In this document: positions 7,190 through 13,513 of the stretch, one piece after another | Numbering within the stretch: the first letter of the stretch is position 1 | Layout of the letters: every line of letters starts with the position of its first letter | Source: an uncultured Clostridia bacterium | Lineage (GTDB): Bacteria; Bacillota; Clostridia; Oscillospirales; Acutalibacteraceae | Direction: 5' to 3' | DNA: 15,356 bases | NCBI GenBank assembly: GCA_945875045.1 | Contig: CAMCIX010000008.1 | Coordinates: forward strand, 1 to 15,356 | Notes under the pieces: generated by a model | What the model was told of the DNA's origin: nothing | Databases searched by the model: none | What the model saw: the letters and a program-made list of their open reading frames with translations, nothing else | Made by a program: the position numbers and the translations under genes

Positions 7190-7675
7190 TTAGCGCCCGA
7201 TTACATCTATTGCGAGCTTAAATAATTCCGAAACCGCCGTTTCTCTCACGTATTCCCGCGAAAGCGGATTGATATTAAGCTCCTTTACCAATACGCCGCC
7301 GTCATACGCCGCCGCTATATACACAAGCCCGGGAGCGTGTCCCTCCGAGCCGTCGGGTCCTGCGACCCCCGTTACCGAAAGCCCTATATCCGAGCCCGCC
7401 TTTTTGCGAATATTTTCCGCCATTTGACCTGCGGTTTCACGGCTTACCGCCCCTTTTTCTTCAAGCGTTTCGCCGTCTACCCCCAAAATATCCCGCTTTA
7501 CACGGCAGGAATAGGAGGTCATACCCAGCTCAAACACGGCGGAGGAGCCCGAAACGGCGGTGATATACGCCGCGGCAAGCCCTCCCGTACAGGATTCCGC
7601 CGTGGAGACGGTCATATTCTTTTCTTTAAGAAGCCCTACGGCTTCACAGCTTTGCTTAAAAATTTCTTCCTTCAT
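7190..7675 (-). CDS. pncC: Nicotinamide-nucleotide amidohydrolase, CinA C-terminal family
   Basis: 161 residues, the length of a stand-alone PncC domain. The family deamidates nicotinamide mononucleotide to nicotinate mononucleotide in pyridine-nucleotide salvage. Diagnostic sequence is intact: TAESCTGG (about 25-32), the SYS block near 54, and VTGVAGPDGSEG (about 101-112) followed by GLVYIA. In many Firmicutes this domain is fused to an N-terminal MoCF-like domain in CinA; here it stands alone, and a distant MoCF-like domain occurs in the gene at 4783. The ATG lies 15 bp after the thiI stop with only a weak GGACGGA ribosome binding site, suggesting translational coupling to thiI. Confidence 0.9.
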   Translation of the reverse strand: MKEEIFKQSCEAVGLLKEKNMTVSTAESCTGGLAAAYITAVSGSSAVFELGMTSYSCRVKRDILGVDGETLEEKGAVSRETAGQMAENIRKKAGSDIGLSVTGVAGPDGSEGHAPGLVYIAAAYDGGVLVKELNINPLSREYVRETAVSELFKLAIDVIGR

Positions 7676-7690
7676 ATATCCGTCCGCTTA

Positions 7691-8860
7691 TTAATCAATA
7701 TAGGAATATGCTGTTTCGCTTACCGCCTTTTCCACAAGGCGCTCAATATCAAGACCCTTTTCCGCCTCAGCACAGGAGTCGAGCGTAGGTCTTGTTTTGG
7801 GGTGCTTTGGAGTAAATACCGTACAGCAGTCCTCATAAGGAAGTATTGAGGTTTCAAAGGCGTCGATGCTCCTTGAAATCTTAATAATTTCCTCCTTATC
7901 CATTCCGATAAGGGGACGGAGCACCGGCATACCTACAACGCTGTCGGTCGTGACAAGGGCGGGCAGGGTCTGGCTTGCTACCTGACCGAGGCTCTCCCCC
8001 GTAATAAGCGCAAGACTGCCCGATTCCCTTGCTAACCGCTCGGATATTCTCATCATCATACGGCGCATAATGAGGGTAAAATAATCCTCGGGGCAGTTTT
8101 TGCCTATCTCGTCCTGAATTTCGGTAAAGGGCACTATTGCAAGGTTAATCGTACCGCTGTAAGCCGCCACCTTTTTAAGCAGGGTGCGCACCTTTAGTTC
8201 GGCGCGGGGGCTTGTATAGGGCGGGCTTGCAAAGTGTATGGCGTTAAGCCGAAGTCCGCGCTTTGCCATGGTCCAGGCGGCAACGGGGCTGTCGATTCCT
8301 CCCGAAATCAAAATTGAAGCCTTGCCCGCCGTACCTACGGGAAGACCGCCCGCACCCTTTAGCTGTTCGGCTCTTACATATGCGGCAAAATCCCTGATTT
8401 CAACGTATACCACCCGGTCGGGGTTATGCACGTCAACCTTTAAATGGGGATATTTTTGAAGCAGTACCCCTCCCACCTCGCGGCATATTTCGGGGGAGGT
8501 AAGCGGAAAACGCTTATCCGCCCGCTTTGCCTCGACCTTAAAGGTCTTAATATTTTCCATTACGTTTTTAAGATATTCGGGAGAACGGGAAAGTATGTCC
8601 TCAACCGTTTTTTCGCATACGCAGGCACGGCTGAAGCCCGCAATTCCGAATACCTTTCCGACCCTTTCAAGCGCCTCCTCAAAGTCATAATTATCCGACT
8701 TAGGCTCGATATAAATTGTTGACTGTGACTTGCGTATTTCGGTCTCGCCCAAATCCTTAAGGCGGCGTTTTATGTTTTTAATAAGTGCGTCCTCAAAATT
8801 ACAGCGGTTAAGCCCCTTTAAAGCAAGCTCCCCGTTTTTAATCAAAATTATCTCTTTCAT
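7691..8860 (-). CDS. thiI: tRNA 4-thiouridine synthase ThiI
   Basis: 389 residues. ThiI adenylates uridine 8 of tRNA and inserts sulfur passed from a cysteine desulfurase; in some bacteria it also supplies sulfur for the thiamin thiazole. Order of parts: an N-terminal ferredoxin-like domain, a THUMP domain (about 60-165), then the PP-loop ATPase domain with SGGIDS (186-191) and TGESLGQVASQT (287-298). It ends without the rhodanese domain of E. coli ThiI, as in the Bacillus enzyme. A conserved DCC motif (344-346) is followed by KHPKTRP. The ATG overlaps the upstream stop codon by one base (TGATG), so it is coupled to the desulfurase gene. Confidence 0.95.
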   Translation of the reverse strand: MKEIILIKNGELALKGLNRCNFEDALIKNIKRRLKDLGETEIRKSQSTIYIEPKSDNYDFEEALERVGKVFGIAGFSRACVCEKTVEDILSRSPEYLKNVMENIKTFKVEAKRADKRFPLTSPEICREVGGVLLQKYPHLKVDVHNPDRVVYVEIRDFAAYVRAEQLKGAGGLPVGTAGKASILISGGIDSPVAAWTMAKRGLRLNAIHFASPPYTSPRAELKVRTLLKKVAAYSGTINLAIVPFTEIQDEIGKNCPEDYFTLIMRRMMMRISERLARESGSLALITGESLGQVASQTLPALVTTDSVVGMPVLRPLIGMDKEEIIKISRSIDAFETSILPYEDCCTVFTPKHPKTRPTLDSCAEAEKGLDIERLVEKAVSETAYSYID

Positions 8861-9993
8861 CAGTTTGCCTTTCTAAGCTGTTTTTTTGCGTCTTCAAGCG
8901 CCGAGACAAGCATATCCGCGTCTTCCTTGGTATTGAATCTTGAAAAGCTTATTCTAAGCGCGCTGTCGGTACGTTTTTTGTCCAGTCCCATCTCATTAAG
9001 CACATAACTGCCGTGCCCTTTAGCGCAGGCGCTTCCGCTTGAAACGAAAACGTTTCTGCCCTCAAGAAAATGCAAAAGCGTTTCGGAGCGGTAGCCTATA
9101 AGCGAGACGTTTAAAATATAGGGCAGACAGCCCTCCGCCGAGTTTATTACCGCACCTATACTAAGCAGTCGGTCTTTAGTGTAGTCAAAAAGCTCCTGCT
9201 GTGCCTTAAGCTGAGTATCCGTGCGGGGAAGCTCCTCAACCGCCGCCTTAAGCCCCATAATAAGGGGCAGAGCTTCGGTGCCCGAGCGCATACCGCTTTC
9301 CTGACCGCCGCCCGTTATAAGCGGGCTTATATGCACTCCCTTTTTGCAGTACAAAAAGCCTATTCCCTTAGGACCGTGGATTTTATGTCCGCTGGCGGAT
9401 AAAAGGTCAATCCCTAATTGTTTAACATTTAGCGGGAGCTTGCCGTAGCCCTGAACCGCGTCGCAGTGAAAGAGCGCATTTGGGGCTTTTCGCTTTGTAA
9501 GCGCCGCCGCCTCCCTTACAGGCTGAACAGCGCCCGTTTCATTGTTTACCAGCATCATACTTACAAGGAGGGTGTTATCCGTAAGGGCATTTTCAAGGGC
9601 GGAAATCGGGACAATTCCGTTTTTATCGGGCTTTAAGGCTATTACCTCAAAGCCGTAATCGGTAAGCCTTTTGGCGGTTTCAAGCACAGAGGGGTGTTCG
9701 ATAGCGGTGGTGATAATCCTCCCGCCCCTTTTTTTCGCTTTAAGCACCGACAAAAGGGCGGTGTTGTTAGCCTCGGTTCCGCCGCCCGTGAAAATAATCT
9801 CGTCCGCCCTCGCGTTTAAAGAACGGGCGACCGTCTCACGTGCCTCGTTAAGGGCGATTTCCGCCTCCATACCTATCCTATGCAGAGAGGAGGGGTTGCC
9901 CCAGTTAGCTTCAAGTGCCTTTGTTATATATTCAACCGCCCTTTTTGAGGGCTTTGTGGTAGAACTGTTGTCAAGATAAGCGATATGCTCCAA
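8860..9993 (-). CDS. Cysteine desulfurase (NifS/IscS family), partner of ThiI
   Basis: 377 residues. This PLP enzyme converts cysteine to alanine and carries a persulfide that it hands to an acceptor. Seen: His100 in AIEHPSV, Asp178 and Gln181 in HCDAVQ, the PLP lysine Lys204 in SGHKIHGPKG, and the mobile-loop cysteine Cys323 in SSGSACAKG. The start is TTG, about ten bases after GGGAG; no ATG or GTG is available nearby in this frame, and the N-terminal AYLDNSSTT is required by the family. The one-base overlap with thiI points to a dedicated desulfurase for tRNA thiolation, as for NifZ of Bacillus subtilis (known), rather than an iron-sulfur cluster operon; no IscU, SufU or IscR gene is present. 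Confidence 0.93.
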   Translation of the reverse strand: MEHIAYLDNSSTTKPSKRAVEYITKALEANWGNPSSLHRIGMEAEIALNEARETVARSLNARADEIIFTGGGTEANNTALLSVLKAKKRGGRIITTAIEHPSVLETAKRLTDYGFEVIALKPDKNGIVPISALENALTDNTLLVSMMLVNNETGAVQPVREAAALTKRKAPNALFHCDAVQGYGKLPLNVKQLGIDLLSASGHKIHGPKGIGFLYCKKGVHISPLITGGGQESGMRSGTEALPLIMGLKAAVEELPRTDTQLKAQQELFDYTKDRLLSIGAVINSAEGCLPYILNVSLIGYRSETLLHFLEGRNVFVSSGSACAKGHGSYVLNEMGLDKKRTDSALRISFSRFNTKEDADMLVSALEDAKKQLRKAN

Positions 9994-10025
9994 AACGCCG
10001 CGCTCCCTATAATCATATGTAATCT

Positions 10026-10054
10026 ATTATACAATATTTTTGTCGAATAAACAA
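10026..10054 (-). promoter_or_regulatory. Promoter of the desulfurase-thiI-pncC-sortase operon
   Basis: On the minus strand TTGTTT (10054-10049), a 17-bp spacer and a perfect TATAAT (10031-10026) lie 33 bp upstream of the TTG start. It is the only good promoter upstream of the four closely spaced genes. Confidence 0.7.
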
Positions 10055-10097
10055 TAGTTATATAATTAATATTTTTATTTTTTTCAAGGAGGTCGCC

Positions 10098-10253
10098 TTT
10101 CACACTCCGCATTATATAAACATATTATATAGTGTTGAAATTTATTTGATTAATTTCGGGAAAGACAGGCAAAAATATAATTAGCCTGACGGATGGGCGA
10201 TTTAAAACAGGCCTGCGCTTTCCGTCATCCATAATTACATTCGGAGTGTGAAA
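10098..10253 (+). promoter_or_regulatory. Structured leader of the mazF-like gene, able to hide its ribosome binding site
   Basis: A perfect 12-bp inverted repeat (TTTCACACTCCG at 10098-10109 with CGGAGTGTGAAA at 10242-10253) encloses 132 bp. The right arm contains GGAG, the only ribosome binding site for the toxin gene at 10259. Inside, CAGGC 10166-10170 can pair with GCCTG 10184-10188, TGACGGA 10187-10193 with TCCGTCA 10221-10227, and the palindrome CAGGCCTG at 10208-10215 can compete for the first pair. It matches no riboswitch class I know. It could also be a small non-autonomous element that landed next to the gene. Confidence 0.5.
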
Positions 10254-10258
10254 CAAGA

Positions 10259-10606
10259 ATGAATATCAAGCGCGGAGAAATATACTATGCCGATTTAAGT
10301 CCGGTTGTCGGGTCTGAGCAAGGCGGCATAAGACCCGTACTTATAGTTCAGAACGACGTGGGCAACAAATACAGCCCCACGGTCATAGCCGCCGCTATTA
10401 CCAGCCAGCGGGACAAAACCAATCTTCCCACCCATATTTCGGTTAACGCCGACGGCTGCGGACTTGCCAAGGATTCTATAGTATTGCTCGAACAGGTTCG
10501 CACCATAGACAAGCAGAGGCTTAAGGAGAAAATGGGCTGTCTCGACACAGGCTCAATGGGTCTGGTCGATAAGGCGCTGTCGGTAAGCTTTGGGCTTGGG
10601 GGCTAA
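10259..10606 (+). CDS. MazF/EndoA (PemK family) endoribonuclease toxin, no antitoxin gene adjacent
   Basis: 115 residues, almost the same length as Bacillus subtilis EndoA (NdoA) and strikingly like it: KRGEIYYADLSPVVGSEQGG at the N-terminus, RPVLIVQND, AAITSQ, LPTHISV and LLEQVRTIDKQRL. The family cuts mRNA at short sequence motifs. The conserved Arg in GGIRPV and the Thr in AAITSQ, expected active-site positions, are both there, so it should be active. Normally a MazE-type antitoxin gene lies directly upstream; here the upstream 250 bp has no usable reading frame. The ATG is 12 bases from GGAG, longer than ideal, and that GGAG lies in a 12-bp inverted repeat, suggesting low or controlled translation. 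No T-rich terminator of its own is seen. Confidence 0.92.
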   Translation: MNIKRGEIYYADLSPVVGSEQGGIRPVLIVQNDVGNKYSPTVIAAAITSQRDKTNLPTHISVNADGCGLAKDSIVLLEQVRTIDKQRLKEKMGCLDTGSMGLVDKALSVSFGLGG

Positions 10607-10646
10607 GCCCCGCAGTTCGGCAATGCAGGCTTAATATTCTATAGAA

Positions 10647-10678
10647 TTGTCAACCTAAATTGATTTTATGGTTGACAA
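10647..10678. promoter_or_regulatory. BirA-type biotin operator upstream of bioY
   Basis: TTGTCAACC (10647-10655), a 14-bp spacer and GGTTGACAA (10670-10678). The perfect symmetry extends to 13 bp per arm (10643-10655 and 10670-10682). This matches the known BirA box pattern (TTGTTAACC, 14-16 bp, GGTTAACAA) with one symmetric change per half. The right half contains the -35 box, so binding of BirA with biotinyl-AMP would block transcription. As RNA the palindrome followed by TCTTTTT could also stop read-through from the toxin gene. Confidence 0.88.
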
Positions 10679-10700
10679 TTCTTCTTTTTGGGTGTACAAT
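10672..10700 (+). promoter_or_regulatory. Sigma-A promoter of bioY
   Basis: A perfect -35 TTGACA (10672-10677), a 17-bp spacer and TACAAT (10695-10700). The -35 lies inside the right half of the BirA-type operator. Confidence 0.88.
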
Positions 10701-10729
10701 ATACCAAAATAATTTAAAGGGGACCCAAA

Positions 10730-11272
10730 ATGAAAGAATCGGCAAAGAAGAATACACTAAGCCTCGTTACGGCTGCATTATTTACCGCAATAATCGCGGT
10801 CTGCTCGCAAATCGCGGTACCTATGCCCACACAGGTTTCGCTGACCCTCCAAACCTTTGCGGTCGCGCTGTGCGGCTATGTTTTAGGTGTAAAATGGAGT
10901 CTTGCCTCAATAGTTACATACGTCCTCCTCGGAACCGTCGGGGTTCCCGTTTTTTCAGGCTTTAAGGGCGGCGTTCAGGTGCTTTTCGGCGCAAGCGGCG
11001 GCTTTATATTCGGCTTTATATTATTCACCCTGCTTTGCGGCGTATCGCTTCGTATTAATAATAAGGCGTTAAAGCTGCTTGTAGGCTTAGGCGGTCTTGT
11101 TGTATGCCATATTTTAGGCGTTTTCCAGTTCGCTATAGTTTACAAGACCGATATTGCTTCTTCGTTTCTTATGGTCTCCGCGCCGTATCTTATCAAGGAC
11201 ATAATTTCGGTTGCCGCGGCGTTCTTCCTTTCTTTATATGTAAGAAAGCTGCTTAACAAAATACATATCTGA
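10730..11272 (+). CDS. bioY: Biotin ECF transporter substrate-binding subunit BioY
   Basis: 180 residues, ATG preceded by AAAGGGGA. BioY is the membrane S component that binds biotin and works with the shared EcfA/EcfA'/EcfT module. The protein has about six hydrophobic segments and family signatures: VPMPTQVSLTLQTFAV (about 30-45), LGTVGVPVFSGFKGG (about 67-81) and the GGFIFGF block (about 90-96). The BirA-type operator supports the biotin assignment independently. It is monocistronic here, with no biotin synthesis genes in view, which would suit a cell that imports biotin. Confidence 0.95.
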   Translation: MKESAKKNTLSLVTAALFTAIIAVCSQIAVPMPTQVSLTLQTFAVALCGYVLGVKWSLASIVTYVLLGTVGVPVFSGFKGGVQVLFGASGGFIFGFILFTLLCGVSLRINNKALKLLVGLGGLVVCHILGVFQFAIVYKTDIASSFLMVSAPYLIKDIISVAAAFFLSLYVRKLLNKIHI

Positions 11273-11350
11273 TGTATACAGTCTGATTTCATAGGGGGCT
11301 GTAAAATGACAAATCGAGGTTTGTGGGGTTGTTTGATTTGCGGATAATTA

Positions 11351-11475
11351 GGCCCCCTTGCCTAAAGGGGGCTGGCACGGCTTGCCGTGACTGGGGGATA
11401 CTTAGGTTTGAAGAAGCCTCAATATATCCCTCCACCGCCGTTCGGCGGTCCCCCTCCCTTTAGGCAAGGGAGGCT
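11351..11475. repeat. GC-rich palindromic repeat element (REP/MITE-like)
   Basis: The 15-bp core CCCTTGCCTAAAGGG (11355-11369) recurs inverted at 11456-11470. Each arm is also its own hairpin (CCCCCTT/AAGGGGG on the left; CCTCCCTT/AAGGGAGG on the right). Between them are CACGGC/GCCGTG (11376-11389), TGGGGGATA paired with TATCCCTCCA (11392-11400 with 11425-11434) and ACCGCCG/CGGCGGT (11434-11449). Elements with this CCCTTGCCTAAAGGG arm are, from memory, dispersed in many gut Clostridia. It codes for nothing. Confidence 0.75.
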
Positions 11476-11526
11476 ATGACAGCTATCATTTTAGCACCAC
11501 AAACCCCGATTTGTCTCTTAAAAAGC

Positions 11527-11580
11527 AAACAAGCTCTGCAAAAGCCTTATTTTCGTGCTTTTGCCAAGCTTGTTTATTTT
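11527..11580. terminator. Bidirectional terminator between bioY and the phosphomutase gene
   Basis: A two-part stem, AAACAAGCT (11527-11535) with AGCTTGTTT (11567-11575) and GCAAAAGC (11538-11545) with GCTTTTGC (11557-11564), is followed on plus by ATTTTATTTTT and on minus by GCTTTTTAAG. It would end both the minus-strand phosphomutase transcript and bioY read-through. Confidence 0.7.
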
Positions 11581-11652
11581 ATTTTTGCTTAATTAATCCG
11601 CCTTTGAAGTTGCTGTGTTTTTTACAGCCCCATTTGTATTTTATATCAATTT

Positions 11653-13362
11653 TTAAAATCCCAAAAGCTTTGTTCCGCTGTCGCCGAGTCCCTCAAGCTT
11701 TGCTTTTGCCGCGGGCTCGGTTTCGCCTACCGCGCCGAGATAAAGCTTAATCTTAGGCTCGGTGCCCGAGGGGCGCACGATTAAGGAACAGCCGTCCTCC
11801 ATATAGAAGCAAAGCACGTTAGAGCGCGGAAGAGTAATTTTCTTCTCTCCGCCGTTTTTAAGGTCGCGGCTAACTGAGGTATCGTAGTCGTCAAGCTTAA
11901 CCACCGCGGAGCCGTTAATCTCGGTGGGCGGCTCGTTTCTAAGGGTATCCATAATGCCCTTAATCTGCTTCATACCGCTCTCACCCTCGCAGGTAAAGCT
12001 CTTCTGAGCGCAGAAATAATAGCCGAATTTTTTATAAATACCGTCAAGCACCTCGATAAGGTTCTTGCCCTGCTCCTTGTAAAAGGCAACCATTTCGCAG
12101 ATAAGCATTGAGCCAATAACCGCGTCCTTATCGCGGACATAGGTGCCGCCTAAATAGCCGTAGCTTTCCTCGAAGCCGAAGATATAGCGGTCCTCCTCAC
12201 CCTTTTCTTCGAGCATTGTTATCTGCTCGCCGATAAACTTAAAGCCGGTAAGCACGTCGATAAGCTCACAGCCGTAATTATCGGCAATTTTGCGGCAAAG
12301 CTCGGTTGTAACTATGGTTTTAACCGCAATCGGGTTTTTAGGCAACGTGCCGTTTTCGGTTCTTCTTGCAAGCACGAAATCAAGCAATAACGCGCCGACG
12401 TCGTTGCCCGAAAGCAGCTTATACTCGCCGCCGTCCGGAACCGCTATTCCCACGCGGTCGCAGTCGGGGTCGGTCGCAAGGAGTAAATCGGGCTTAACCT
12501 CGTCCGCAAGCTTTAAAGCGCACTCAAACGCCTGACGGATTTCGGGGTTCGGGTAGGGGGCGGTCGGGAAATTGCCGTCGGGCAGCTCCTGCTCGGGGAC
12601 TACCGTGACGTTGGTAACGCCGATTTTCTTCAAAATGCTTCTTACTGGCTTGTTGCCGCTTCCGTGAAGCGGGGTATAGATAACCTTTAAGGATTCAACG
12701 TCCGCATTAGGAGCAACGCGGCAGGCAAGCACGCAATTTAAGTACTCCTCTATAATATCGTCGCCGATATACTCAATCTTGCCCTCCTCGACAGCCTTAT
12801 CGAAATCAACCGTCTTAACCTCGTCGAAAATATCTACCTTATTCATTATCGAAAGCACATAATCCGCCGCCTCAAGACCTAACTGACAGCCGTCGGGACC
12901 GTAAGCCTTGTAGCCGTTGTACTTAGCGGGGTTGTGGCTCGCGGTGACAACCACGCCGGCGTCGCACTTAAGCCTTCTTACCGCAAAGGAAAGCATAGGC
13001 GTGGGCATAAGCTCCTTATAAATATACACCTTAATGCCGTTGGCGGCGAAAATAGAAGCCGCGGTTTTCGCAAAGAGATCGCTTTTAATGCGGCTGTCAT
13101 AGGCTACGGCGATTCTTCCGTTTTCGGAAACCGAATTAACGTATGCCGCAAGACCCTGAGAAGCCTTACCCACCGTATACACATTCATACGGTTGGTTCC
13201 CGCTCCGATAACTCCGCGAAGTCCGCCCGTACCGAATTCAAGGTCCTTGTAAAAGGCGTCGGAAATCGCTTCCTCGTCGCCCTTAATGCTTTCAAGCTCC
13301 TTTACCAAATCGGCGTCCTTTACAGCCTTTTTGCACCATAATTCATATTTTTCGTTGACCAT
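11653..13362 (-). CDS. Phosphoglucomutase / phosphomannomutase family enzyme
   Basis: 569 residues of the alpha-D-phosphohexomutase superfamily, the size of Firmicute PgcA-type enzymes. It interconverts sugar 1- and 6-phosphates, most likely glucose, feeding UDP-glucose, glycogen or wall polymers. The four signature blocks are intact: the phosphoserine loop TASHNP (Ser142), the metal loop DPDCDR (298-303), the sugar-binding loop EESYG (398-402) and the phosphate-binding RPSGTEP (530-536). An early FGTGGLRG (43-50) is also typical. The ATG is preceded by GGAGG and has its own promoter. Whether it prefers glucose or mannose phosphate cannot be decided from sequence. Confidence 0.93.
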   Translation of the reverse strand: MVNEKYELWCKKAVKDADLVKELESIKGDEEAISDAFYKDLEFGTGGLRGVIGAGTNRMNVYTVGKASQGLAAYVNSVSENGRIAVAYDSRIKSDLFAKTAASIFAANGIKVYIYKELMPTPMLSFAVRRLKCDAGVVVTASHNPAKYNGYKAYGPDGCQLGLEAADYVLSIMNKVDIFDEVKTVDFDKAVEEGKIEYIGDDIIEEYLNCVLACRVAPNADVESLKVIYTPLHGSGNKPVRSILKKIGVTNVTVVPEQELPDGNFPTAPYPNPEIRQAFECALKLADEVKPDLLLATDPDCDRVGIAVPDGGEYKLLSGNDVGALLLDFVLARRTENGTLPKNPIAVKTIVTTELCRKIADNYGCELIDVLTGFKFIGEQITMLEEKGEEDRYIFGFEESYGYLGGTYVRDKDAVIGSMLICEMVAFYKEQGKNLIEVLDGIYKKFGYYFCAQKSFTCEGESGMKQIKGIMDTLRNEPPTEINGSAVVKLDDYDTSVSRDLKNGGEKKITLPRSNVLCFYMEDGCSLIVRPSGTEPKIKLYLGAVGETEPAAKAKLEGLGDSGTKLLGF

Positions 13363-13401
13363 AATATAACGCGCCTCCGTATCAAATTATTTTACTCCTT
13401 T

Positions 13402-13430
13402 ATTATAGCAAAAAAATCTGTCGAAAACAA
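13402..13430 (-). promoter_or_regulatory. Promoter of the phosphomutase gene
   Basis: On the minus strand TTGTTT (13430-13425), a 17-bp spacer and a perfect TATAAT (13407-13402), 40 bp upstream of the ATG. It is back to back with the cardiolipin synthase promoter. Confidence 0.75.
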
Positions 13431-13455
13431 GCAATTTTACAATAATTTATTATAA

Positions 13456-13484
13456 TTGCAAAATTTTGCCTTTAGTGTTATAAT
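13456..13484 (+). promoter_or_regulatory. Promoter of the cardiolipin synthase gene
   Basis: TTGCAA (13456-13461), a 17-bp spacer and a perfect TATAAT (13479-13484). Transcription would begin near 13491, downstream of the in-frame GTG at 13487, which excludes that GTG as the start. Confidence 0.75.
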
Positions 13485-13513
13485 GGGTGCAGTATTATTT
13501 AGGGGTGAAACAA

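Larger units (their letters stand above)
11295..11631. repeat. Outer inverted-repeat arms around the bioY-pgm gap
   Basis: The 380-bp gap (11273-11652) has no gene. Two pairs of inverted arms are nested in it: GGGGCTGTAAAA 11295-11306 with its perfect complement at 11620-11631, and 11309-11326 with 11497-11514 (17 of 18 paired, ACAAATCG...TTTGTGG). On the left the two arms are almost contiguous, while on the right they are 105 bp apart, separated by the terminator hairpin at 11527-11575. This looks like successive insertions of small elements around an existing terminator. Confidence 0.55.

Noticed and set aside
10110..10241. A short antitoxin gene hidden upstream of mazF
   Set aside because: All plus-strand frames close within about a dozen codons and none has an ATG with a ribosome binding site.
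10592..10611. A hairpin over the mazF stop codon (GGGGC/GCCCC) as terminator
   Set aside because: The loop would be three bases and no T tract follows; it is more likely a chance effect of the Gly-rich C-terminus.
10026..13430. A shared regulatory motif in the desulfurase and phosphomutase promoters (both TTGTTT, then TCGACA, then TATAAT)
   Set aside because: The TCGACA copies differ in spacing by two bases, and AT-rich promoter sequence makes such likeness easy by chance; two examples are too few.
13487..13513. An upstream GTG start for cardiolipin synthase (nine extra residues)
   Set aside because: It lies only two bases after the -10 box and before the likely transcription start, and has no ribosome binding site; the ATG at 13514 has AGGGGTG.
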